Assembly: GCF_023517795.1 (NCBI RefSeq)
Contig: NZ_CP082928.1
Location: 4,030,001 to 4,094,000 of the forward strand
Origin: Pseudomonas fulva
GTDB lineage: Bacteria; Pseudomonadota; Gammaproteobacteria; Pseudomonadales; Pseudomonadaceae
Reading direction: 5' to 3'
DNA length: 64,000 bases
Shown here in pieces: positions 31,434 to 40,825 of this stretch. The notes below the pieces were generated by a model, which saw only the letters and a program-made list of their open reading frames with translations, ran no database searches and was not told where the DNA came from. The translations under genes were made by a program, and so were the position numbers. The stretch's first letter is position 1; the number at the start of each line of letters is the position of its first letter.

Positions 31434-32341
31434 GTTTTGTACGAAAAGTCGGTACGGGTAAAATTGCCGCCATGATTGGCTGGAGGCCCGCATGGCAAAG
31501 CGTTACGAACTCACCGACGCATCGTGGGAATTGATCAAGGATCTGGTTTCTCCAGAGCAGAAGATGGGTCGCCCACGCAGTGATGATCGTCTGGTACTCC
31601 ACGCAATCCTGTGGATCCTCTGCTCGGGCGCTGCCTGGCGTGATCTGCCGGAACGCTTTGGGCCTTGGTCGACGGTGTATCAGCGTTTTCGTGACTGGCG
31701 CGACGACGGTACGTTCGACCGGATACTGGAGCGCTTGCACATCCGATTAAACCGGGAGGGACTGATTGATCTGGACACCTGGATGATCGATTCCACTGCG
31801 ATACGTGCAACCCGAGCCTCTTCAGGCGCCGGGAAAAAAGGGGGCCTGAAGAACCGCTAGATCATGCTTTGGGGCGTAGTCGAGGCGGCCTTACTACCAA
31901 GATTCACATGATCTGTGACGCCAATGGTGTTCCATTACGCTTCATTCTTTCGCCGGGGCAAACCAGCGATATCGCTCATGCCCAGCCGTTGCTGGATCAG
32001 GTGCGAATTCCCGGTAAGCCGGGGCGTCCACGCAAACGCAGTCGCTGGTTACTGGCTGACAAAGGCTATGACGCGCAACACTTGCGCCATTACTGCGACC
32101 GCTACCGAATACAGCCGGTGATCCCGCTGCGTGCCATGCCCCGCAAGCCTCGGCCTGGCCTGCCCCGACTCTTTGATCGTCCAAAGTATCGGCAGCGGAA
32201 CATCATTGAGCGGATGTTTGGCTGGCTGAAAGAGAACCGCAGAATAGGTACTCGCTACGACAAGCTGGCGAGAAGCTTTTCAGCCATGGTCACGCTGGCC
32301 TGCAGCCTGCGTTGCATGCGTCAGTACTTTTCGTACAAAAC
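31434..32341 (+). mobile_element. IS5-family insertion sequence (IS427-like group)
   Basis: A 908-bp element bounded by perfect 16-bp inverted repeats GTTTTGTACGAAAAGT (31434-31449 and 32326-32341), flanked by CTAG direct repeats (31430-31433 and 32342-32345). It encodes a DDE transposase in two frames joined by -1 slippage. Size, ends, CTAG target and frameshift fit the IS427-like branch of the IS5 family. It is inserted in a vgrG relic. Confidence 0.93.
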
Positions 32342-32345
32342 CTAG
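31492..32345 (+). CDS. IS5-family transposase with programmed -1 frameshift
   Basis: The first frame (31492-31860) makes MAKRYELTDASWELIKDLV through WMIDSTAIRA, the N-terminal domain with the first catalytic Asp. At AAAAAAG (31834-31840) a -1 shift leads into KKRGPEEPLDHALGRSRGG and the rest of the DDE domain, with the DKGYDA and ERMFGWLKENRRIGTRYDK motifs. Both parts look intact, so the element may be active. The stop codon TAG lies in the flanking CTAG target copy and not in the IS. Confidence 0.9.
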
Positions 32346-32393
32346 AGATGCGTTAGTTGAACCACTGAGATTCAATATGCATGGGTTTGGTGC

Positions 32394-33458
32394 TCACCCA
32401 GCGGTCGCCGCGGAGGGTTCTGCCTCTTCGCTGAAATTGACCTGGTAGTAATCGAGCATGGTCTGGCTTTGGGCATAAGCCTTGCGCACGGCGGCGCTTT
32501 CATCGAGCAAGGCCTGGCTGGGTTTGGCGTGTTGTTCAGGGGGCAGGGGCTTCGACCAGTCCAACACCTCTTGGGAGAACACGGCCTTGGGGCGGCGCTT
32601 GACCCATTGGGCGATATGGCAAGGCAAGGTCCAGCCACTGCAGAACTGAATCAGCAAAAAGCCAAACACATAACGTATCCACCAATGTTCCTTGCGATAC
32701 ACCTGGCGGCACATGTGGAAGTAAGCCACTGTGCCTTCCTGGAATTCCTCGTCTGACAATAAGGGTGTGGGCAGTGCATCGGGCCCTTGCTCCATATACA
32801 CCCGGATGGCCTCCCATTCGCTAACTACCAGGCCCAGGTTGCCACCGGGAATGGTGACCCAATAGACGACACCTGTATCGGCATTACGCAGGCCGAGCAT
32901 CAGGGCAAAGCTGGGCATCACTGCGTACTGAGTAATGACGCGGCTGGCAGAGACGCAGGCGATCACTTCTTCCCAGGGGACATAAACAGGCGCTTCACCT
33001 CGAAACACCAAGGCGACTTGGCGGCGCTGGCGGTTGAAGCGAATGGGGGAGCGGGCGCCAATATTGTGGATGATGCGGAACATGTTGAATGCGGCTAGCG
33101 AGGCAATTAAACCAATGAATGCCCACACAAACCAATCAGTCATGAGACTTATGCCAAACTCAAAAGGGCTATCACCGTATTTGAAATACTCACGAAGCCC
33201 TACGCCAATTCCTGTAAGTAAGAAAAAAATACAAAGCGACATAACCGAACCAATATAGGCCCTCGCCGCAAACTCAACACTAGCCTGCCCCGCTCCAACA
33301 TCCAGAAACACCTCATTGGCATCCTGATGCAACTGTTGCCCACTGAAGGCTGGCATGCCGGTGGGCACGGGTTTGGGCGACAGGTAGAACACTTCGCTGC
33401 CACTTTCCCGCTCGAAATCCCCGGTATGGGGCAGGCGGTCATATTTATCCTGGGGCAT
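32394..33458 (-). CDS. DUF6708-like membrane protein, copy 1 (putative type VI immunity)
   Basis: The 354 residues resemble the family annotated as DUF6708, with two membrane segments near 66-90 and 110-130 and a cytoplasmic domain containing IRFNRQRRQVALVF and VPWEEVI. It is almost identical to the next copy (33506-34570) except for residues 76-113. Related proteins follow pore-forming type VI effectors, so it may protect against an effector no longer encoded here. The 47 bp upstream include a leftover of the effector 3' end, showing that it arose by tandem duplication. Confidence 0.75.
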   Translation of the reverse strand: MPQDKYDRLPHTGDFERESGSEVFYLSPKPVPTGMPAFSGQQLHQDANEVFLDVGAGQASVEFAARAYIGSVMSLCIFFLLTGIGVGLREYFKYGDSPFEFGISLMTDWFVWAFIGLIASLAAFNMFRIIHNIGARSPIRFNRQRRQVALVFRGEAPVYVPWEEVIACVSASRVITQYAVMPSFALMLGLRNADTGVVYWVTIPGGNLGLVVSEWEAIRVYMEQGPDALPTPLLSDEEFQEGTVAYFHMCRQVYRKEHWWIRYVFGFLLIQFCSGWTLPCHIAQWVKRRPKAVFSQEVLDWSKPLPPEQHAKPSQALLDESAAVRKAYAQSQTMLDYYQVNFSEEAEPSAATAG

Positions 33459-33505
33459 GCGGGGACTCCGGGGTGATATCGAGCCACTGCCGAGAGGCGC
33501 GGCGC

Positions 33506-34570
33506 TTACTCGGTGGCTGCCACAGCGGGTTCCGCTTCTTCGCTGAACTTTACTTGGTAGTAATCGAGCATGGTCTGGCCTTGGGCGTAGGCCTTGCGCA
33601 CGGCGGCGCTTTCATCGAGCAAGGCCTGGCTGGGCTTGGCGTGTTGCTCGGGTGGGAGGGGTTTCGACCAGTCGAGCACCTCTCGGGGGAAAACGGTTTT
33701 GGGGCGGCGCTTGACCCATTGGGCAATATGGCAGGGCAAGGTCCAGCCGCTGCAGAACTGAATCAGCAAAAAGCCGAAGGCATAGCGTATCCAACTGTGT
33801 TCCTTGCGGTACACCTGGCGGCACATGTGAAAGTAAGCCACGGTGCCCTCCTGGAATTCCTCGTCTGATAGCAAGGGCGTTGGCAGTGCCTCGGGTCCTT
33901 GCTCCATATAGACCCGAATAGCTTCCCATTCGCTAACTACCAGACCCAGGTTGCCACCGGGAATGGTGACCCAATAGACGACACCTGTATCGGCATTACG
34001 CAGCCCGAGCATCAGGGCAAAGCTGGGCATAACAGCGTACTGAGTAATGACGCGGCTGGCAGAGACGCAGGCGATCACTTCTTCCCAGGGGACATAAACA
34101 GGCGCTTCACCTCGAAACACCAAGGCGACTTGGCGGCGCTGGCGGTTGAAGCGAATGGGGGAACGGGCGCCGATATTGCGGATGATGCGGAACATGTTGA
34201 ATGCGGCTAGTGCTGCGATCAAACCAATAAATCCCCACATATAAGGATTAAGTAGATAATTCCCCCAGTCACTCCAGAATGGCCTGTCCCCTAACTGAAT
34301 AGATACAGATGCCATGCCTCCAGTGCAAATAACAAAAAAGACTACAAGCGACATAACTGAGCCAATGTAAGCACGCGCAGCAAACTCAACACTGGCCTGC
34401 CCCGCCCCCACGTCCAGAAACACCTCATTGGCATCCTGATGCAGCTGTTGCCCACTGAAGGCAGGCATGCCGGTGGGCACGGGTTTGGGCGACAGGTAGA
34501 ACACTTCGCTGCCACTTTCCCGCTCAAAATCCCCTGTATGGGGCAGACGATCATACTTATCCTGGGGCAT
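33506..34570 (-). CDS. DUF6708-like membrane protein, copy 2 (putative immunity to effector 1)
   Basis: A 354-residue protein like copy 1, with a different segment at residues 76-113 (loop and membrane edges). Its ATG lies within the last 14 bases of the effector gene, so production is probably coupled to the effector, as expected for immunity. VasX of Vibrio cholerae likewise has a membrane immunity protein (TsiV2) encoded next to it, but sequence relationship is not claimed. Confidence 0.78.
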   Translation of the reverse strand: MPQDKYDRLPHTGDFERESGSEVFYLSPKPVPTGMPAFSGQQLHQDANEVFLDVGAGQASVEFAARAYIGSVMSLVVFFVICTGGMASVSIQLGDRPFWSDWGNYLLNPYMWGFIGLIAALAAFNMFRIIRNIGARSPIRFNRQRRQVALVFRGEAPVYVPWEEVIACVSASRVITQYAVMPSFALMLGLRNADTGVVYWVTIPGGNLGLVVSEWEAIRVYMEQGPEALPTPLLSDEEFQEGTVAYFHMCRQVYRKEHSWIRYAFGFLLIQFCSGWTLPCHIAQWVKRRPKTVFPREVLDWSKPLPPEQHAKPSQALLDESAAVRKAYAQGQTMLDYYQVKFSEEAEPAVAATE

Positions 34571-37500
34571 GCAGGGACTCCGGGGTGATATCGAGCCACT
34601 GGGGGGCGATACGGGTTGGACCGGCAGCGGGTACGCCCTTGATCGGCTCGCGTGAGGCGCTCGGGTGCAGCGGCAAGGCATAGTACAGGTAAGCGTCGTC
34701 TTGTTTGAGCGGCTTGCTGGCCAGCTCGGTCTGAACGGCCACGCGCAAGCGCAAGTGGGACTGCGGCCCGACCCAGTTGGGCGAAAGATCAATCGCCAGG
34801 GTCAGCGGGTTATCGCCAAGCAGGGTTAGAGCACTGCGCACCTGCGGGCCAACATCCTGCGCCGGCCAGCCTTGCTGGTAATTCCACTCGGCGGTCAAGC
34901 GTAGCGGGTGCTGGCGCAAGCTGGCCAAGCTGACCCCGGGCAGGCTGAGCACCAGGCGGCGAACCGGCTCGCCATCCAGCGGGCGCTTGAGCGTGCCTTT
35001 ATCGCTGACCTGCGGGCGCATAGTGGCTTCGGCCAGCTTTTGCGCATGGACGGGCCAATCCCAGTCCTGATTTTCCAGGCCCCAGCAACAGTTCAGCATC
35101 CAGCGTTGTTGATCATCCAAATTGGCATAGTTGTAAAGCGCCTCGCCCCCGAACTGCAGTGCGGTGGCGGCCAGGCCCCAAGGCGTCAGGCGAGCGGAAA
35201 AACTCAGGAAGCGCACACCGCGCGTGGCCCAGGCACCGCCCATGACCGCGACACGCTGACCGGGGGCGGCGCGTGAGGCCTCCAGCATCAGGCCGCCGAA
35301 TTCGGCGAATGCCTTGGCCGTGATTGCCGCGTTGACTGCGGTACTGCTGGTGTCCCCGGCCAGCGCCATCAGAGCACCGGCCTGCTCGCCAGCCGTGCCC
35401 GTGCGTGTGGCATCCAGCCATTTATTCCAGTTGCTCCAGGAGGTGCCAGCGGAGCCCAGCAGGGCCAGCGGAGAAATCACCACGCCCAGGCCCAATCCCA
35501 ACTTGCCCAGCTTTACCGCGAATTGCATACCCCCTTTGCCGGCTGAGCTGGACACAATGGATTTGAAAGCTTTATCCACAAGGGCAATATGAGCGTTTTG
35601 ATAGACCGAAAAGGCTGATGCTATTGGGGCTGAAATTGCCCCAATAACAATGAGATCCTGCTGGAGCGTCGTGCCTCCGCTACGTCGCGCGGATAACCAC
35701 GCATCCCACGCATCCCCCAAATTCCGCGCCTGAAGAACCAGTGCCAGCAACGGCAGCGCACTGCTTTTAACCGCTGCCATATGCGCCCCCGTCTCGCCGT
35801 AGGCGCCCAGTGGGCCCAGGCGTAGTCGGCGGATTTCTTCGTTAAGCAGGCTTTGCTGGGCAGCATCCATCTTCAGTTTAACGCCGACAAAGCCAACCTG
35901 GACGGCGCTGGTGACGATCGCGCTGTCCTGCATTTGATTGACCAGGGCCGTGCGCTGCTGGCGATTGATGGCCAATTGCTGATTGAATTGCTGCCTCTGC
36001 ACCTTGGCGTTCTGCCGTTCGGCCTCGCTTATCGTGCTCCGCTTGCTGTCGGTCTTGGCTCGGTCACGCTGGGCCTTCAATTGATCTTCGCTGTCCATCA
36101 GCTGGATCAGGGTCGTCAGGCGCGACTTGAACAGGCTGACATCCTGTTCGGTGGCCACCTGCAAGTTGGCGCCGTGCGTTTTCAGCGCTGCCAGGTTGCC
36201 CAGGCGATGCGCTCGGTTGCTGTAGGCGCCGAGCTTGTCCAGATGGGGCTTGAGGTCTGGGCTGTTCAGCTTGCTTTGCATCTCGGCCAACCAATCCTGC
36301 AGGCGCAAGGCGATGGCCGGGGAATAGGCGGCGTTGACGGCCTGGCTGGCCGCTTGGGCGGTCGCATTGAGGGCAAGGCTGTTGGTCCAATGGTTGCCCA
36401 GCAGGGTGTGGATTTCCTGCAGGCGAACCTGGGCATCGGCAAGGCCGCTTTTCAGGTTGCGTGCATCGTCGAGCCATTTGATCAGGTCCCCTGATTTGCT
36501 CGTCAGGAAACTCAGATCCAGTCGGCTGGCGAAGGCCGGCAGTATGTAATAGGGATATTTGTGGAAGTATTCGCCGACCGCCTTGAGGCTGTCTTCGGTA
36601 CGACACAGGTCGCGCACGCAATTTTGCTCGATGAGCAGAGCGGCCATCAGTTGGTCAGGCACTTGAGTGTCGAAGTACCAAGCGCTGCGGTGATATTCGG
36701 TGGCGGTGAACAGCGTGACGCGATCTTCGGTGATGCGATCAAGGCGTGCGTTCCACCGTTTCAGGTGTGCACGTTCCTGCTCGAGGTATTGGCGCATCTC
36801 CTTGTGGCGCACCAGATCATGGATGCCCCGCGCCCCCAGGCCTTTGCCTTCCAGCGTGGCATCAGAGTGGTCTTCTAGGGCTTCGATATCGTCTTCCAGC
36901 TCGGCGTAGAGATCTTCACCTAATGCCTTCTGCATGGTCTGCTTCTTGGCCGCGACATTCGCCCTGGCAGCTCGCGTCTTGGCATCGAACCCTCGCCCTG
37001 GGTAATGAGCTGTCGCCGGGCTGCTGCTCTGAATGCCCTTGAGGTCATTGCGGGCATTGAGGTAGTCGTAAATCGTCTGGCGCTGCGCGGGCGTGGTTTT
37101 TTCAAACAGAGCACCACGGGTGCCGGCACGCTTGGCCGTATCGTCGTTCACCACCATCAGGGTTTCGATGTAGCTGCCGATGCTGTACTTGAGGTCGTTG
37201 CGGCTCTGCTGAATCCATTTTTCGATCCAGCCAACCACGGTGTCCTGTTCCTCTGCCAGATCCTGCATGACGCCCAGGCTGTCCTTGAACACCAGGTAGA
37301 GGTGGTCATGTTCGTAGATGGGGAGCAGTTGTTTCTTGACCAGGCCGATGGTGGTTTTGCTATACAGCGGGGCGTTTTCCCAGACGTAGTCTTTACCCTC
37401 CTGTGGGTTACCGCCGGCCGGCGGCGCACTGGTTGAGGGCTGCTCAGCCACCTCGGCCAACCACTTCTCTGCCTGCTGGCTGGTGAGTAGGTGCTCTCCA

Positions 37501-37988
37501 CCTTCAGTGCAGGTTGCTTTGGAGAGATCCACTCGCTGCATGAAGTGCTCGCGTTCTTTACGGCTCTTCAACATCTGTGAGCATTTGAACGCTGTCCACT
37601 GCACGTCAGAAAAGCTCACATGCAGCGTACTGCCTCGTGCGAAAACCAGGCTGTTCTCCGCCAACTTTCCCTGCCGTTGGTCCTGAGCCGCTTCCTTGCC
37701 TTTCCAGACGAATTTGCTCACGACGCCTTTCTCGACACGGTATTCGTGCAGATAGCCTGTTTCGTTGTCTATCACGTACAGCCAGCCATCGCGGATCAGC
37801 CGAATACCCAGCGGTCGCGACTTGAGTCTGTAGGGCAGGGCGAGTGCCGCCGAAGGGTCGAGCCGCTCGACCAAGCCGTAGCGCAGGGGCAGCAACTGCA
37901 CCTTTTTCTTCATCAGCGGGCAAGCGCCTACGGGACTTTTGGCGTCGCTTTTGGCCTTGTCGGCATGGTTGGGATTTTTGGTTGTCAT
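34557..37988 (-). CDS. Type VI effector 1, VasX/BTH_I2691-type
   Basis: The 1143 residues begin with the conserved VasX-like N-terminal region (CPLMKKKVQLLPLRYGL, RPLGIRLIRDGWLYVID, FMQRVDLS). A long helical middle follows (about 300-690), then a hydrophobic part with about four candidate membrane segments (about 740-930) and a beta-rich C-terminal domain with LVLSLPGV. Family members form pores in the inner membrane. The adaptor gene overlaps it upstream by ATGA. Full activity is inferred, not shown. Confidence 0.85.
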   Translation of the reverse strand: MTTKNPNHADKAKSDAKSPVGACPLMKKKVQLLPLRYGLVERLDPSAALALPYRLKSRPLGIRLIRDGWLYVIDNETGYLHEYRVEKGVVSKFVWKGKEAAQDQRQGKLAENSLVFARGSTLHVSFSDVQWTAFKCSQMLKSRKEREHFMQRVDLSKATCTEGGEHLLTSQQAEKWLAEVAEQPSTSAPPAGGNPQEGKDYVWENAPLYSKTTIGLVKKQLLPIYEHDHLYLVFKDSLGVMQDLAEEQDTVVGWIEKWIQQSRNDLKYSIGSYIETLMVVNDDTAKRAGTRGALFEKTTPAQRQTIYDYLNARNDLKGIQSSSPATAHYPGRGFDAKTRAARANVAAKKQTMQKALGEDLYAELEDDIEALEDHSDATLEGKGLGARGIHDLVRHKEMRQYLEQERAHLKRWNARLDRITEDRVTLFTATEYHRSAWYFDTQVPDQLMAALLIEQNCVRDLCRTEDSLKAVGEYFHKYPYYILPAFASRLDLSFLTSKSGDLIKWLDDARNLKSGLADAQVRLQEIHTLLGNHWTNSLALNATAQAASQAVNAAYSPAIALRLQDWLAEMQSKLNSPDLKPHLDKLGAYSNRAHRLGNLAALKTHGANLQVATEQDVSLFKSRLTTLIQLMDSEDQLKAQRDRAKTDSKRSTISEAERQNAKVQRQQFNQQLAINRQQRTALVNQMQDSAIVTSAVQVGFVGVKLKMDAAQQSLLNEEIRRLRLGPLGAYGETGAHMAAVKSSALPLLALVLQARNLGDAWDAWLSARRSGGTTLQQDLIVIGAISAPIASAFSVYQNAHIALVDKAFKSIVSSSAGKGGMQFAVKLGKLGLGLGVVISPLALLGSAGTSWSNWNKWLDATRTGTAGEQAGALMALAGDTSSTAVNAAITAKAFAEFGGLMLEASRAAPGQRVAVMGGAWATRGVRFLSFSARLTPWGLAATALQFGGEALYNYANLDDQQRWMLNCCWGLENQDWDWPVHAQKLAEATMRPQVSDKGTLKRPLDGEPVRRLVLSLPGVSLASLRQHPLRLTAEWNYQQGWPAQDVGPQVRSALTLLGDNPLTLAIDLSPNWVGPQSHLRLRVAVQTELASKPLKQDDAYLYYALPLHPSASREPIKGVPAAGPTRIAPQWLDITPESLHAPG

Positions 37989-38875
37989 CAGGAAGTCCTT
38001 TCCGCTGACGAGGCGCGGGCATATGCCAGTTCCGCTGCCTGTTCAATTCGTTGGCTGGGCGTGAGCGATGAGGTTTGATTTACCAGCTTGGCGATGTCCG
38101 GATGTTTGTCCAACGCCTCAACGCCTAGCAGACCAAAGATGTTGGCATAGAGCGTGATGTCATATTCGCTGTTGAAGCCCAGGTTGTAGGCACGCTCCGC
38201 CATTGATCGCAAATGCTGCCTGCGCTGGGTTGAATTCAGTGCTGATTGATAGGCGGGAAAATACTCGTGCATATGCGCGTCAAGGCGAATCAGGATACTT
38301 CGAAAGGCCACATCACCAAGCAGATCCAGTTGTGTTTCGGATAGCTGATAGGGGCGACTGTATTGCATCGGAATTGTCGAGCCAGGGCGTTGATGCCGAT
38401 GCCAGGTGTTTTCAACACGATCGGCAGCGATGATCTGGTCGATCGGGCCAAACAGAGTCGGGTCATTATCTTTTTTTGCCTGGTCCAGCAACGCATGCAT
38501 GACGGCGGGGTCGGCCAAGCGCAGCAGCATCTTCTCCCCCATCGGATGACAGACGCACACCAGCCAGCGAAGGTGCTCAATGACCGAACTTCGACTGGCG
38601 TTGCTGAACAACAGGTAGCCCCACTCTTCATGGCTATTTTGCATAAAAGCAGCCAGCGCGGGATCGTGCTGTCCGTTCAGGCGAACCAGGCAAGGCGATA
38701 CATCACTCAATTCGGCCCAGGGGGTTTCCAGGTACACCAGATCGAAATCAGGCGACTCAGCCCATTCGTAGAGCCGCTTGGGAAGGGTTTCGACGCTGAT
38801 ACCGTCTAGAAGCAGATAAGCTGGCGTGCCCCAGGGCAGCTCTTGGGGTAAATGATCTAGACCATCAGCCAGCAT
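37988..38875 (-). CDS. DUF4123 type VI adaptor/chaperone 1 (Tap/TEC)
   Basis: DUF4123 proteins load effectors on VgrG tips. The 295 residues have the family N-terminus (YLLLDGISVETLPKRLYEW), the EEWGYLLFS segment and the LRWL region. The gene begins inside the last 11 bases of a vgrG 3' fragment and overlaps effector 1 by ATGA. The fragment cannot make VgrG, so this adaptor must work with the intact VgrG (45183-47225) or another one, and lacks an obvious promoter of its own. Confidence 0.88.
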   Translation of the reverse strand: MLADGLDHLPQELPWGTPAYLLLDGISVETLPKRLYEWAESPDFDLVYLETPWAELSDVSPCLVRLNGQHDPALAAFMQNSHEEWGYLLFSNASRSSVIEHLRWLVCVCHPMGEKMLLRLADPAVMHALLDQAKKDNDPTLFGPIDQIIAADRVENTWHRHQRPGSTIPMQYSRPYQLSETQLDLLGDVAFRSILIRLDAHMHEYFPAYQSALNSTQRRQHLRSMAERAYNLGFNSEYDITLYANIFGLLGVEALDKHPDIAKLVNQTSSLTPSQRIEQAAELAYARASSAERTS

Positions 38876-39568
38876 GAGCAGCCTCCAGCTTGGCAGCTTC
38901 GCAAATGGCGCAAAGTGGCTGCTTGCGCTGCAGTGCCTGTCTTTGTGCTGGTATCAACAGCTTCCCTGCCTTATCCGCATCCGCCGGTTTTAAAGGCCCC
39001 GGCAGTATCGGTGCCGCCCCCGTACCACTGCCCGCACTGCCCCCGAGTTGATATTGACCACTGCCCCGCTGAGGGTGACGCCACCGCCGTCGATCTTGAT
39101 AAAGCTGCCGCCGGCCTTGAGAGTCAGCTCGCTGCCTGCTTCGAGCACCACTTTCAGGCCGCTGCTCAGGTGGATTTCCTGGCCGGCCTCGATGAACTGG
39201 CCGGTGCCGATCTGCACGTGCTGGTTCACGCCCACGGTGAGGTGGTCATCGGCGCGTGCTTCGACCTTGCGGTCGGCATGCACGGTGTGGTGCTCTTCGG
39301 CCTTGAATTCGCTGTAGCTGTTTTGCTCGACGGTGTCGTGGCGCTCGTTGCCAACGCGGATTTTCTGGTTGTTCTGGACGTTCTCGTCCCAGTCGCGCTG
39401 GGCGTGCAGGTAGATCTGTTCCTGGCCTTTCTTGTCTTCGATGCGCAGCTCGTTGTAGCCGCTGCCGCCGGGTGAGCTGAGGGTCTTGAAGGTGCTGCGG
39501 GTCTTGTTGGCGGGCAGGTCGTAGGGAACGACGTTTTCCTTGTGGTACAGGCAGCCGGTGATCAGCGG
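38865..39568 (-). pseudogene. vgrG 3' fragment, frameshifted
   Basis: This stretch closely matches 45183-45888 of the intact gene, i.e. VgrG residues from about 446 to the end, including the CAIC tail. A run of five C (39040-39044) replaces the six of the intact gene (45355-45360) and shifts the frame before the tail. Homology stops abruptly at about 39568, followed by 93 unrelated bases before the DUF6708-like gene. It is a cassette boundary relic. Confidence 0.9.
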
Positions 39569-39661
39569 TTGGGCACGCGCCAGGATGGTTGGCTGCCCAC
39601 TACGATAGGCGTCATCTATTTAGCATGGCGGTCAAAAAACTGGTCGCTGGAGAAGTCGTCA

Positions 39662-40825
39662 TCAGTGGCTTGCGGCACTAGCCGGCTTCCTGACGGTTGC
39701 AGCTATACGTCCCACCTCGGCCATCAAATCGAATATCGAGCCCTGCGGATGACGTTGGCGCAGGTTTATCAGCAGCTCACGCTGCCTGAGCAGTTCGTCA
39801 CTGGGTTTGGCCCATTGCTCGGGGGGCAGGGGCTCTGACCAGGCGCGCATGGCTTCGGGAACATTGCGCTGGTGCATACGCTTGACCCGGCTTATGTTCC
39901 ATTCGGTTAGATAGAAGGGCAGTGTCCACAGGGTGTAAAAGTGAAAAAAGTACCAGCCGAGTACGTACCACTTGCCGACTTCCCCTTCGCGGTAGCGGCG
40001 ACGCATGCGTTCTCTGGCGTTGTAGAAAGTGTGCAGGCCCTCATGGGGTGGGTCGTCCGGGCCTTGCAGGTCGAAGGGATCCTGAATGTCCTTGAGGCTA
40101 TGGATCTCGTGATCCATATAGGCGCGAATGGCTTCCCAGTTGCCGATGGCCATACCCAGACCGCTGGTGGCGAATTCCAGGGTGTAGTCCTGCCCGCTTG
40201 GGGCATGGTGAAAACCCACGCCCATGGCGAACTGGCTTTGAACACCGTATTGGGTAACCCCACGCGCCTCGATTACCCAAGCGGATACCTGTTCCCAAGG
40301 GACGAAGATGGGCTCGGTATGGCCCTCTGGCACAAAACAGACTTCACGGCGCTGGCGGTTGAAGCGGGTGGCGATAACGGTTTTGTGCTGGAGATGGTTG
40401 TATAGCCACACGCCTAGGGTCAATGCGAGAAGCGCCGGTGTACCTATCAGGCTAATTTCTAGGCCAGCCTCAAGTACTCCTGTTGCCATTTGCCAAGTAT
40501 CTAAGAGAGTTCCACCTACTAAAGGGGTTAGTATGGCTACGAGAATAGGAGATAGGAGGAGTGGCATGACGACACCCACGAAAAATGGGCCTGCTAAAGT
40601 CATTTGCCAACCAAATACAGGTGGCAAGCCAGTACCAAAGCTCAGGTAGATGTCATTTACCTCACCGATGGCATGGGCATAGTCATGAGGAGGTTCACCC
40701 GTTGGCAGTGGCAGCGGAGCCAGATAGTTGACCCGCCCGCCAGGGAAGCCCTGGATATCTCCGGCCTTGTGTGGTTTATCCAGGCCGGGTGGGGTAGCGG
40801 TTTGAGTATCAGCGGTTTGCGGCAT
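39662..40825 (-). CDS. DUF6708-like membrane protein, copy 3 (putative immunity to effector 2)
   Basis: The 387 residues share with copies 1 and 2 the TRFNRQRREVCFV and VPWEQV signatures, the NWEAIRAYMDHE segment and the C-terminal EPLPPEQWAKPS motif, but overall are well diverged. Two longer hydrophobic stretches (about 75-105 and 130-160) are followed by the cytoplasmic part. ATG 40825 lies in the last 17 bases of effector 2, so coupling as in cassette 1. Confidence 0.78.
   Translation of the reverse strand: MPQTADTQTATPPGLDKPHKAGDIQGFPGGRVNYLAPLPLPTGEPPHDYAHAIGEVNDIYLSFGTGLPPVFGWQMTLAGPFFVGVVMPLLLSPILVAILTPLVGGTLLDTWQMATGVLEAGLEISLIGTPALLALTLGVWLYNHLQHKTVIATRFNRQRREVCFVPEGHTEPIFVPWEQVSAWVIEARGVTQYGVQSQFAMGVGFHHAPSGQDYTLEFATSGLGMAIGNWEAIRAYMDHEIHSLKDIQDPFDLQGPDDPPHEGLHTFYNARERMRRRYREGEVGKWYVLGWYFFHFYTLWTLPFYLTEWNISRVKRMHQRNVPEAMRAWSEPLPPEQWAKPSDELLRQRELLINLRQRHPQGSIFDLMAEVGRIAATVRKPASAASH

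Larger units (their letters stand above)
31193..32366 (-). pseudogene. vgrG middle fragment interrupted by an IS element
   Basis: Bases about 31233-31429 and 32346-32366 closely match the intact vgrG (about 46725-46905), covering VgrG residues near 107-170. The IS splits the fragment. The right part has a lost base and an in-frame stop relative to vgrG. On the left, homology stops after CEKEGIH and the frame runs into about 20 unrelated residues before a stop at 31193. It cannot make VgrG and is a relic of a former cassette. Confidence 0.85.
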
